From Bacteroidales bacterium UBA3724 (GTDB lineage Bacteria > Bacteroidota > Bacteroidia > Bacteroidales > P3): DNA of 6,841 nucleotides. Location: NCBI GenBank assembly GCA_002371315.1, contig DFHL01000109.1:1-6841 (forward strand), in the 5' to 3' direction. Position 1 is the first letter of the stretch; each line of letters starts with the position of its first letter. The notes under the pieces were generated by a model, which was given only the letters and a program-made list of their open reading frames with translations, was not told the DNA's origin and made no database searches. Positions 1-5,944 of the stretch are shown here, one piece after another. A program made the translations under genes and the position numbers.

Positions 1-292
1 TCTTGCTGTCGCGGTTGTCGATCAGCGGGTCGTTGAAAGCGTCGACGTGGCCCGAAGCCTTCCAAACCTTGGGGTGCATAAAGATGGCCGAGTCGATGCC
101 GACGATGTTCTCGTGGTATTGCACCATCGAGCGCCACCAGTATTGCTTGATGTTGTTTTTGAGCTCGGTGCCGAGCTGGCCGTAGTCGTAGACGGCTCCA
201 AGTCCGTCATAGATTTCGCTTGAGGGGAAAATGAAGCCGTATTCTTTGGCGTGAGAAACGACTTTTTTGAAGATATCTTCTTGGTTTGCCAT
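1..292 (-). CDS. glyQS: Glycine--tRNA ligase (homodimeric type), N-terminal part
   Basis: This is the first 97 codons of a gene that continues past the left edge. The product charges tRNA-Gly with glycine in the cytosol. The reading frame starts MANQEDIFKKVVSHAKEYGF, and residues 25-40 (EIYDGLGAVYDYGQLG) carry the YDGLGAVYDYGPLG-like signature at the start of the class II catalytic core of alpha2-type GlyRS. Further along are WWRSMV (51-56) and the stretch around HPKVWKASGHVDAFNDPL (71-88), which matches the family's HP..W.ASGH...F.DPL motif. The ATG at 290-292 is the natural start, because the conserved N-terminus begins there and a promoter lies about 40 bases upstream. The gene is transcribed divergently from the protease gene. 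The fragment ends before class II motifs 2 and 3, so integrity of the rest cannot be judged. Family assignment is secure. Confidence 0.95.
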   Translation of the reverse strand, partial: MANQEDIFKKVVSHAKEYGFIFPSSEIYDGLGAVYDYGQLGTELKNNIKQYWWRSMVQYHENIVGIDSAIFMHPKVWKASGHVDAFNDPLIDNRDSK

Positions 293-328
293 ATTTTATG
301 TTGTTTTTATTTCTTTCGTTGGAGAAAG

Positions 329-357
329 CAAAGTTACGATTTTTTTGGCATTTCAAT
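329..357 (-). promoter_or_regulatory. Bacteroidota-type promoter for the glycyl-tRNA synthetase gene
   Basis: On the minus strand a perfect TAnnTTTG -7 element (TAACTTTG) lies at 336-329, about 37 bases before the glyQS start codon. A possible -33 element, ATTG at 357-354, is 17 bases further upstream. It matches TTTG at only three of four positions and its spacing is slightly short, so the -7 box carries most of the evidence. Confidence 0.6.
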
Positions 358-374
358 AAATATATGTATTTTTG
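344..374 (+). promoter_or_regulatory. Bacteroidota-type promoter for the secreted protease gene
   Basis: A TTTG at 344-347 (-33 element) and TATTTTTG at 367-374 (-7 element, consensus TAnnTTTG) are 19 bases apart, the usual spacing for the primary sigma factor of Bacteroidota. The predicted transcription start is near 380, giving a leader of about 55 bases before the ATG at 437. The promoter overlaps the upstream part of the divergent glyQS promoter. A short inverted repeat (GACTTT 377-382 / AAAGTC 388-393) sits at the predicted start of the transcript. Confidence 0.7.
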
Positions 375-436
375 TAGACTTTTTGGCAAAGTCCAAACAA
401 TATTAAGATAAAGAAAAACAAAATTTTATACATAAA

Positions 437-2107
437 ATGAAAAAAGTATTTGTTTCAGCATTTATAGCTATGGCATTGTTTTTTGCAAACAATGCCGTTG
501 CACAGGTGAGCCACGGCGGCGAACCGCTGTTCAACCGCAGTATGGTCAAGGCCGGCGTTCCCGAATTGAGCCATCCCGGCATTGACAACCAGCGTTTTCT
601 TGACGAGGATTTGAGCGCCGTCAAGGGTGCCGGTCCTATGCGTGTCGGCATTATGCAGGATACGCGCCTCGACGTTGTGGGCGAAGCCAAGACGGTCAAG
701 GATGCCGCCGGCACGCACTACCTAATGGCCGTCGAGTCTGAGAATGCGACGTTTATGTCGCTCCATTTCTCGCAGTTCGAACTGCCCGAGGGGGCCACGG
801 TCTTTTTCTACGACCAGAGTGGCGACTTCTTCCTCGGCTCATTCAACGCAAGCGATGTTCAGGAAGACGGTACCTTCTACACGCAGGCCATCCCCGGCAG
901 CCGCGTCTATATTGAATACAACGTGCCTGAAGGCCAGGAGCCTGGCAGCCTTGTCATCGACCGCGTCTGCCACGGATATAAGGATATTTTCCAGACCATT
1001 GCGGGCAATTATCAGGCCGCCGAAGAGTCGCTGAAAGGTGCCCACGGCTCGGCCGAAGGCAACTGCCACATCAACGTTGTATGTCCCGAAGGCGACGACT
1101 GGCGCGACCAGATACGCTCGGTGGTGGCTATAGCAATCTACACCAACAGCGCAGCCTATATGTGCAGCGGCGCCGTGGTCAACAACACACGCCAGGACAA
1201 GAAACCCTACATCCTTTCGGCATTTCACTGCCAGGATTTGGATGAGACCATCCAAAACTTTGTCTGCTATTTCCTTTACCAGACCAACACCTGCGACGGT
1301 TACTCCGGCCCCGGCAACAAGTCTGTCACCGGTGCCAACATCATTGCAAAATACAGCTACAACGGAGGTTCGGACTTTCTGCTCCTGCGACTGCGCCAGA
1401 GCATTCCCGACTCCTACAAGCCCTACTATGCCGGCTGGGACAGGAGAAGCGTGCAGCCCACGGCTGGTGCCGGCATACACCACCCCGGCGGCGACTACAA
1501 GAAGATTTCTTTCCCCAGCAGCGTGACGCGCGGCAGCGGCTCGTACAACAAATTCATCATAACCTACTGGTATACCGGCAACCAGAACAAGGGTGTCACC
1601 GAGGAAGGTTCGTCGGGCTCGCCCCTGTTCAATGCCGACAAGCGCATCGTCGGCCAGCTCTATGCCGGCTCCAGTGCCTGCGACAATATGGGCGGTGCCG
1701 ACCTCTACGGCCGCTTTTATAGCTCCTGGACCGGCAACAACACCGACAACGGCCAGTTGAAAAAGTGGCTCGACCCCGACGACACAGGCATCGAAACCCT
1801 GGATGGACTTGACTACCAAGCCGACCCCGTAGCCATCGTGTCACCCCAGGATGCAGCAAACGACCATAGCGTCTGCAACCTTAACGTTTACCCCAACCCC
1901 ACGACTGGCATTGTGCATTTTGACGTCGACGCCCTTGGCAGCGCCAACTACAAGCTCTTCGACCTCAACGGCCGCTGCGTCAAAGAGGGACGCACCGTGC
2001 TGACCGCCACCAGCCAGGCCATCAACCTGGGCCAGCAGGCCAAAGGAAGCTATGTGCTGCAGCTCTTCACGGCGGCACGCACCTACACCGCAATAGTAAT
2101 TTATTAA
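437..2107 (+). CDS. Secreted lysyl endopeptidase-like serine protease (S1 family) with T9SS type A sorting domain
   Basis: A 556-residue predicted secreted protease resembling Achromobacter protease I (Lys-C). The signal peptide spans residues 1-22 (cleavage after AVA, before Q23). A propeptide follows to about residue 200, then a trypsin-fold catalytic domain at about 201-460. The triad is H264 (in SAFHC), D313 (in GGSDFLLLRL) and S393 (in EGSSGSPLF). From memory of Lys-C, its three disulfides match C210-C415, C216-C286 and C243-C265, and its lysine-selecting Asp225 matches D422 (in ADLYGR). WDRR (334-337), IHHP (347-350) and SSWTG (429-433) are also shared. Residues about 480-556 form a T9SS type A sorting domain, with NVYPNPTTG at 483-491 and GSYVLQL at 537-543. 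The protein should therefore cross the outer membrane by the T9SS. The ATG follows an A-rich leader without a Shine-Dalgarno and opens directly into the signal peptide. Fold, triad and sorting domain are clear; lysine specificity is inferred. Confidence 0.9.
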   Translation: MKKVFVSAFIAMALFFANNAVAQVSHGGEPLFNRSMVKAGVPELSHPGIDNQRFLDEDLSAVKGAGPMRVGIMQDTRLDVVGEAKTVKDAAGTHYLMAVESENATFMSLHFSQFELPEGATVFFYDQSGDFFLGSFNASDVQEDGTFYTQAIPGSRVYIEYNVPEGQEPGSLVIDRVCHGYKDIFQTIAGNYQAAEESLKGAHGSAEGNCHINVVCPEGDDWRDQIRSVVAIAIYTNSAAYMCSGAVVNNTRQDKKPYILSAFHCQDLDETIQNFVCYFLYQTNTCDGYSGPGNKSVTGANIIAKYSYNGGSDFLLLRLRQSIPDSYKPYYAGWDRRSVQPTAGAGIHHPGGDYKKISFPSSVTRGSGSYNKFIITYWYTGNQNKGVTEEGSSGSPLFNADKRIVGQLYAGSSACDNMGGADLYGRFYSSWTGNNTDNGQLKKWLDPDDTGIETLDGLDYQADPVAIVSPQDAANDHSVCNLNVYPNPTTGIVHFDVDALGSANYKLFDLNGRCVKEGRTVLTATSQAINLGQQAKGSYVLQLFTAARTYTAIVIY

Positions 2108-2138
2108 TCGATTCATAAAAAAACAAACATCTGACACT

Positions 2139-3146
2139 ATGAGTTTAATGGAAGAAATCCGTGCCAAAGCCAAGGCCGCCAACAAGTGCATCGTCCTGGC
2201 CGAAGGCACCGAAGAAAGAACCCTCAAGGCCGCCGACATCATCCTCGGCGAAGGCATCGCCCGTCTCATCCTGCTTGGCAACGAGAAGGAAATCAAGGAC
2301 CTCGCCGCCCAGTGGGGACTTAAAAACATCGACAAAGCCACCATCATCGACCCCGTCACGCACGCCAAGAAGCAGTTCTATGCCGAAATGCTGTGCGAAA
2401 TCCGCAAGAAAAAAGGTATGCAGATGGACGAGGCTATGCGCCTGGTCGAAGACCCGCTCTATCTGGCCACGCTGCTCATCAAGAACGGCGACGCCGACGG
2501 CGAAGTGGCCGGTGCCCGCAACGCTACGGGCGACGTGCTGCGTCCCGCCTTCCAAGTTGTCAAGACCCTGCCGGGCGTCAGCGTCGTCAGCGGTGCTTTC
2601 ATTATGGTGCTGAAGGACAAGACCTACGGTGAAGACGGCCTGATGGTCTTCGCCGACTGCGCCGCCACCCCCTGCCCCACCGCCGAAGAGCTGGGACAGA
2701 TTGCCGTCGTGTCGGCCCAGACAGCCAAAGCCATCGCCGGCTTCGAGGAGCCGCGTGTGGCCATCCTGAGCTTCTCGACCAAGGGCAGCGCCAAGCACGA
2801 GCTGGTAGACAAGGTCATCGAGGCCGGCCGCGTGGCCCACGAGCTCGACCCCGATGTCAAGCTTGACTGCGAGCTGCAGGCCGACGCCGCCATCGTCCCC
2901 AAAGTGGGTGCTTCGAAAGCCCCAGGCAGCGACATCGCCGGTCGCGCCAACGTGCTGGTCTTCCCCGACCTGCAGAGCGGCAACATCTGCTACAAGCTGG
3001 TGCAGCGCCTGGCTGGAGCCGAAGCCATCGGACCCGTTATGCAGGGTATGGCAGCCCCCATCAACGACCTGAGCCGCGGCTGTTCGGTCGAGGACGTCGT
3101 CAACGTCGTCGCCATCACCGCCACCCAAGCTGCCGCGAAGAAATAA
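2139..3146 (+). CDS. pta: Phosphate acetyltransferase
   Basis: A 335-residue cytosolic enzyme that interconverts acetyl-CoA plus phosphate with acetyl phosphate plus CoA. With acetate kinase it yields ATP and acetate during fermentation. The length fits the short Pta form, which is the catalytic domain alone without the N-terminal regulatory part of E. coli Pta. Family landmarks are LAEGTEERTLKAAD (20-33), DGEVAGARNATGDVLRP (120-136), ADCAATPCPTAEELGQIA (172-189), CELQADAAIVP (244-254) and GSDIAGRANVLVFPDLQSGN (263-282). S312, R313 and D319 in the NDLSRGCSVED segment align with catalytic Ser309, Arg310 and Asp316 of the Methanosarcina enzyme, from memory. The start could equally be the ATG at 2148 (residue 4). 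Only 31 bases separate it from the protease gene, with no terminator or recognisable promoter between, so read-through is plausible. The usual partner ackA does not follow. Phosphate butyryltransferase is a close relative, but the motifs fit Pta better. Confidence 0.93.
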   Translation: MSLMEEIRAKAKAANKCIVLAEGTEERTLKAADIILGEGIARLILLGNEKEIKDLAAQWGLKNIDKATIIDPVTHAKKQFYAEMLCEIRKKKGMQMDEAMRLVEDPLYLATLLIKNGDADGEVAGARNATGDVLRPAFQVVKTLPGVSVVSGAFIMVLKDKTYGEDGLMVFADCAATPCPTAEELGQIAVVSAQTAKAIAGFEEPRVAILSFSTKGSAKHELVDKVIEAGRVAHELDPDVKLDCELQADAAIVPKVGASKAPGSDIAGRANVLVFPDLQSGNICYKLVQRLAGAEAIGPVMQGMAAPINDLSRGCSVEDVVNVVAITATQAAAKK

Positions 3147-3166
3147 CACAATAAGCAAAAAGCAAC

Positions 3167-3202
3167 AAAAAACGGGAGTTCTGCATAGGACTCCCGTTTT
3201 TT
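3167..3202. terminator. Bidirectional intrinsic terminator between pta and lplA
   Basis: A perfect 13-bp inverted repeat (3167-3179 with 3190-3202) encloses a 10-base loop at 3180-3189. The core is ACGGGAGT/ACTCCCGT, flanked by A6 on the left and a T run to 3204 on the right, so a U-tract follows the hairpin on either strand. It lies 20 bases after the pta stop and directly abuts the lplA stop codon (3204-3206). It can end the plus-strand protease/pta unit and the minus-strand kamA-to-lplA unit. Confidence 0.9.
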
Positions 3203-3203
3203 T

Positions 3204-4160
3204 TCAGTATATCATTGAAAGGATATCGTTCAAAATTGTTGCATCAGGCGGGGTTTCAGGCCGCGTTCCAATCGCGGTTCCAACGAGCAGGCGGCGCAGA
3301 GTGTCGGATAGATTGACCTCCAGGGCGTCGGTGGCGATGGCGATGTCGGTGATGATGCCGCGCTGTTCGTCGACGGTCAGGCTGATGTCGACGCTGCCCC
3401 AGTCGAACTGGCCGCTGCGCTGGGCCGTGAAGTTGCGCCATTTGCCATAGAGCCATTCGTCGCTGCTGTATTTGTTGTAAAGTTCGACGACTTCGGGGCG
3501 TTGCATCAACTCATTGAAATCAACCGTTTGGACCTTGCCGCCATAAACCGTTTCGAAGGCCGAAACCAGATGCGGCACAATGTTCTCGCTGGTGATGTCG
3601 GCCAGCTCCGAAAGGTTGACGACACGGCTCTGCACCGAATTGACGCCGTGCTTGTGAAGCTTTGACGGCCTGACTTTCAGGTATCGCAACAGGTCGTCCA
3701 TATTGCCTTTGATGAGGATGGTGCCGTGGTGCAGACGCTGGTGCGTGCCCTTCGAGAAGGCGTTGCCGCTGAATTTGCGCCCGTTGCACAGTATGTCGTT
3801 GCGGCCGCTCAGCTCCGTTTCCAGACCATAGTCGCGCAACGCCGTCCTGATAACCTCAAACTGGCGCTGCTGGTCGTAGAGGTCGTAGGGCGCGACGAAA
3901 CTGAAATTGATGTTGCCGTCGTCGTGATAGACCGCACCGCCGCCCGTGGTGCGCCGCATAACGTAGCCGCCTTCCGTCAGCAGCGCGTCGACATTGCATT
4001 CGGCAAAGGGGTTCTGGTTCTGTCCAATCACCACAGTGCGGTGGTTTTTCCACAGGTACATTACCACCTGATTCTGCGACGGTTGGGACACAAAATAGTT
4101 TTCCACTGCCACATTCCAGTACGGGTTCGTCTGGGGCGAAACGGTCAAGATAAGATTCAT
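3204..4160 (-). CDS. lplA: Lipoate--protein ligase A
   Basis: A 318-residue cytosolic enzyme that activates free lipoate with ATP and transfers it to a lysine of acceptor domains, such as glycine-cleavage H protein or the E2 subunits of 2-oxoacid dehydrogenases. Visible signatures are RRTTGGGAVYHDDGNINFSF (69-88), the lipoate-binding glycine-rich motif; GRNDILCNGRKFSGNAF (119-135), where K129 is the expected catalytic lysine; and HHGTIL (144-149). The C-terminal accessory domain is present (KWRNFTAQRSGQFDWGSVDI, 240-259, then a TDIAIATDAL segment), so this is a full bidomain ligase and not an octanoyltransferase. The ATG at 4158-4160 begins the expected N-terminus. It follows porQ by 18 bases on the same strand, so it is probably cotranscribed with it, although no functional tie to secretion is evident. 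The stop codon abuts the terminator. Which proteins it lipoylates cannot be told from the window. Confidence 0.93.
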   Translation of the reverse strand: MNLILTVSPQTNPYWNVAVENYFVSQPSQNQVVMYLWKNHRTVVIGQNQNPFAECNVDALLTEGGYVMRRTTGGGAVYHDDGNINFSFVAPYDLYDQQRQFEVIRTALRDYGLETELSGRNDILCNGRKFSGNAFSKGTHQRLHHGTILIKGNMDDLLRYLKVRPSKLHKHGVNSVQSRVVNLSELADITSENIVPHLVSAFETVYGGKVQTVDFNELMQRPEVVELYNKYSSDEWLYGKWRNFTAQRSGQFDWGSVDISLTVDEQRGIITDIAIATDALEVNLSDTLRRLLVGTAIGTRPETPPDATILNDILSMIY

Positions 4161-4178
4161 CGGAAAAATAAGGATTGT

Positions 4179-5270
4179 TTAGAATTTGAATGCTAACGAC
4201 AGATAGTTGGGAGCCTGGCCAAGATGGTAGTTGCGACGGGCAAATGAGAACTCGAACTTCTTGGTCCTCAGGCCGAAGCCATACGAGAAGCCGCTGATAT
4301 TGATGTTGGTGCGGTCTTCGGCAGCCATCTCGGCCGTCTGGCGGAAACGGTAGCCCAGACGGACGAAAAAGGCATTGCGTATGTCCGCCTCGATGCCCAC
4401 GGCGCAATGGCGTGCAATCTGGTCGAGCGTAGTCGCGATGCCGTCATACCAGGGCTTAGCAATCTCCTCGCCCGTATACGGGTCGTAGTGCGTGTCGGGA
4501 TTCAGCGGGTCGGAATACGACAACTTCCAGCGCGTCAGCTGGTCCATAGCGAAGAAAATGCGGAAAGGCGCATTGCTTGTCTTGTAGGACAGCGACGCCG
4601 ACAGGTCGAACGGCAGGCGCTCGCGTGTACCGTCGAACGTGGCAATCTGCGCCCCGATATTGCGCGCCTGTACTGTCGCCGCAAAACGCTTGTTGTCCGA
4701 TACATAGCTACCCGCGACATTCAGCGCGAAGGCAAAAGCGGTGTACGACTCATACTGCGAAAGGATAGGACGGAACGAGGCTCCAACCGAGAAATTGGAG
4801 TCGACATTGAACCCCCACCCTACCGACAGCGCGACATCCGAGGCATAGAACGAGCCCTCGCTGACCTCGTTCTCGTCGTAGGCGTCGAAGCGGCCATAGC
4901 TGTTGAAATGAACGCCAAACAGGAAAGAGCCGAAGCCGCCAAAATCGCGACCGTAGGCCACCGTCCCGAAATTGCTGCCGGCAAAAAGACCCGTATAGTT
5001 GATTGCCAGACGGTTGCTGTAGCTTGCCGAGATCAGCGACGGATTGTCGAGACCGACGTTGAGGTCGAGGGGCGCATAGACCGACAGGTAGTTGACGCCC
5101 AGTGCTGCCGTGCGTGCAGACGAAGGCATCTTGAGCAGCGCCAGCGTGTTCATCCCCGCCACCTGGGCGTGGGCGGAATTGAAAGCCGAAAAATTGAAAA
5201 AGAACATTGCGGCAAACGTAAAAGCGAAAACCAATCGCTTTCCCAGTTTAGTTCTGCACGTCCGCAACAT
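4179..5270 (-). CDS. porQ: Type IX secretion system protein PorQ
   Basis: A 363-residue predicted outer-membrane beta-barrel protein of the T9SS. PorQ works with PorU, PorV and PorZ in the attachment complex that processes secreted cargo and anchors it to the cell surface. A signal peptide (residues 1-35; basic RTKLGKR, hydrophobic LVFAFTFAAMFFF, cleavage after AHA) leads into the family's opening segment: LLKMPSSARTAALG (45-58) and LDNPSLISASYSNRLAINYTG (74-94). Also typical are a YGRF-containing strand near residue 125, the RNIGAQIATF segment (203-212), RLPFDLSASLSY (218-229) and APFRIFFAMDQLTRWKLSY (234-252). The protein ends in phenylalanine, as expected for a barrel recognised by the BAM complex. 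I chose the ATG at 5268-5270. A TTG at 5313-5315 would add 15 residues but overlaps the upstream stop and puts an extra hydrophobic stretch before the signal peptide. It lies 41 bases after the WG-repeat gene and 18 before lplA. Confidence 0.88.
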   Translation of the reverse strand: MLRTCRTKLGKRLVFAFTFAAMFFFNFSAFNSAHAQVAGMNTLALLKMPSSARTAALGVNYLSVYAPLDLNVGLDNPSLISASYSNRLAINYTGLFAGSNFGTVAYGRDFGGFGSFLFGVHFNSYGRFDAYDENEVSEGSFYASDVALSVGWGFNVDSNFSVGASFRPILSQYESYTAFAFALNVAGSYVSDNKRFAATVQARNIGAQIATFDGTRERLPFDLSASLSYKTSNAPFRIFFAMDQLTRWKLSYSDPLNPDTHYDPYTGEEIAKPWYDGIATTLDQIARHCAVGIEADIRNAFFVRLGYRFRQTAEMAAEDRTNINISGFSYGFGLRTKKFEFSFARRNYHLGQAPNYLSLAFKF

Positions 5271-5311
5271 CTTCAAATACGCGAGTTTAACAATTAAACA
5301 ACCAAAAGCAG

Positions 5312-5842
5312 TCAATCATTCCACACCTCTTTGCCGTCGGTGCCAAGGTATCCGCTGCGCATCTTCTTGCCGTTGCGCATACGGATGATGTATTTGCCGT
5401 TGAGAATCAGCACCTCGTCGTATTTGAAATCGGTGACAAACTTGCCCTGCACGTCGATGAAGGCCCATTTGCCCTTGCTGCGCAGAGCGGCATAGTTGAC
5501 GGCGTAACCGTCTTTGCCATAGTCGATTTCGCAAACAGCGGCATCGTAGGTGACATCGGTGAGGGGTTCACCGCTGACACCTACGAAGCCCCATTTGCCG
5601 CCGACCGAAACGGGATACATACCGCCGTTGGTCTCGTAGAGCACGGCGTCGTACATCGGCCGGATGGCCCACTCGTTGTCCTTGTCCACATAGCCCCACT
5701 CGCCCGTCTCGCAGCGGCAGGGATAGTACATCGGGTACGCCTCCTGGGCCGAGAGGAAGTTGGATGTTGAAAGTTGAAAGTTGAAAAGCAGTGCAGCCGC
5801 AACAATTTTCAAGATTCCGGACGGTGTGGATTTAGACTTCAT
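5312..5842 (-). CDS. Exported WG-repeat protein
   Basis: A 176-residue predicted exported protein of unknown function. The signal peptide covers about residues 1-32 (MKSKS, then a hydrophobic ILKIVAAALLFNF, cleavage near LSA|Q). The mature part is a series of WG (KWG) repeats: EWGYVDKDNEWAIRPMYDAV (48-67), KWGFVGVSGEPLTDVTYDAA (83-102), KWAFIDVQGKFVTDFKYDEV (125-144), and a degenerate last unit, GYLGTDGKEVW (164-174), that has lost the WG pair. Such repeats usually occur in larger numbers in surface or periplasmic proteins and have no known catalytic role. There is no T9SS sorting domain and no lipobox. The start is the ATG at 5840-5842; an in-frame extension to 5899 runs into the intergenic repeat and would add 19 polar residues before the signal peptide. 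It lies between kamA and porQ on the same strand, so a role linked to the cell envelope or secretion is possible but unproven. Confidence 0.8.
   Translation of the reverse strand: MKSKSTPSGILKIVAAALLFNFQLSTSNFLSAQEAYPMYYPCRCETGEWGYVDKDNEWAIRPMYDAVLYETNGGMYPVSVGGKWGFVGVSGEPLTDVTYDAAVCEIDYGKDGYAVNYAALRSKGKWAFIDVQGKFVTDFKYDEVLILNGKYIIRMRNGKKMRSGYLGTDGKEVWND
5756..5783. repeat. Four tandem 7-base NNNGTTG units inside the WG-protein signal peptide
   Basis: On the plus strand four consecutive heptamers end in GTTG: GAAGTTG, GATGTTG, AAAGTTG, AAAGTTG. On the coding (minus) strand they read as CAACTTT-like units and encode the polar end of the signal peptide (NFQLSTSNF). Because 7 is not a multiple of 3, the repeat is visible in the DNA but not as a repeated peptide. 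Confidence 0.75.
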
Positions 5843-5858
5843 AATGAGCGCTGTATTT

Positions 5859-5944
5859 TTAGTGAATTGTGACCTGTGATACGAGCGCGTTCGTGTCACT
5901 GGTCACAGGTCACTATTCACAATTCACCATTCACTATTCACTTT
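5859..5944. repeat. Inverted array of 7-base TCACNNN repeats between kamA and the WG-repeat gene
   Basis: Seven tandem heptamers of the form TCAC plus three variable bases run from 5896 to 5944, with variable triplets TGG, AGG, TAT, AAT, CAT, TAT, TTT. Three heptamers in the opposite orientation (NNNGTGA) run from 5859 to 5879 (TTAGTGA, ATTGTGA, CCTGTGA). The arms form an 11-bp perfect hairpin, 5869-5879 with 5903-5913, around a 23-base loop that itself contains a small ACGAGC/GTTCGT stem (5881-5886 with 5889-5894, one G-T pair). The kamA stop codon (5938-5940) lies in the last heptamer. The array fills most of the 95-base gap between the two genes. Confidence 0.8.

Noticed and set aside
377..393. 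GACTTT/AAAGTC inverted repeat in the protease leader as a riboswitch or attenuator.
   Set aside because: A 6-bp stem with a 5-base loop in AT-rich sequence is too small and lacks any known aptamer features or U-tract.
839..1819. A 326-codon open frame on the minus strand inside the protease gene.
   Set aside because: It lies wholly opposite a gene with a clear triad and disulfide pattern. Its translation is a low-information run of Ala, Val, Gly and Asp, as expected antisense to GC-rich, codon-biased DNA.
2145..3158. A 337-codon minus-strand frame almost fully antisense to pta.
   Set aside because: The pta reading is certain from motifs along its whole length. The opposite frame shows no family motif and would run across from the terminator side without a promoter.
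3726..4196. A 156-codon plus-strand frame opposite the start of lplA.
   Set aside because: It is antisense to the conserved RRTTGGGAVYHD and GRNDI regions of lplA and has no motif of its own.
4407..5297. A 296-codon plus-strand frame opposite porQ.
   Set aside because: Its product is very rich in Arg, Val and Ala with no recognisable domain, whereas the minus strand encodes PorQ with a signal peptide and a C-terminal Phe.
5271..5311. A possible promoter before porQ (TTTG followed downstream by TATTTG on the minus strand).
   Set aside because: The -7 candidate lacks the two-base spacer of TAnnTTTG, the distance to the TTTG is about 23 bases, and transcription would start almost at the ATG.
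5268..5315. Upstream TTG start for porQ at 5313-5315, adding 15 residues.
   Set aside because: TTG is a rare start, it overlaps the stop of the preceding gene, and the ATG at 5268-5270 gives a normal signal peptide.
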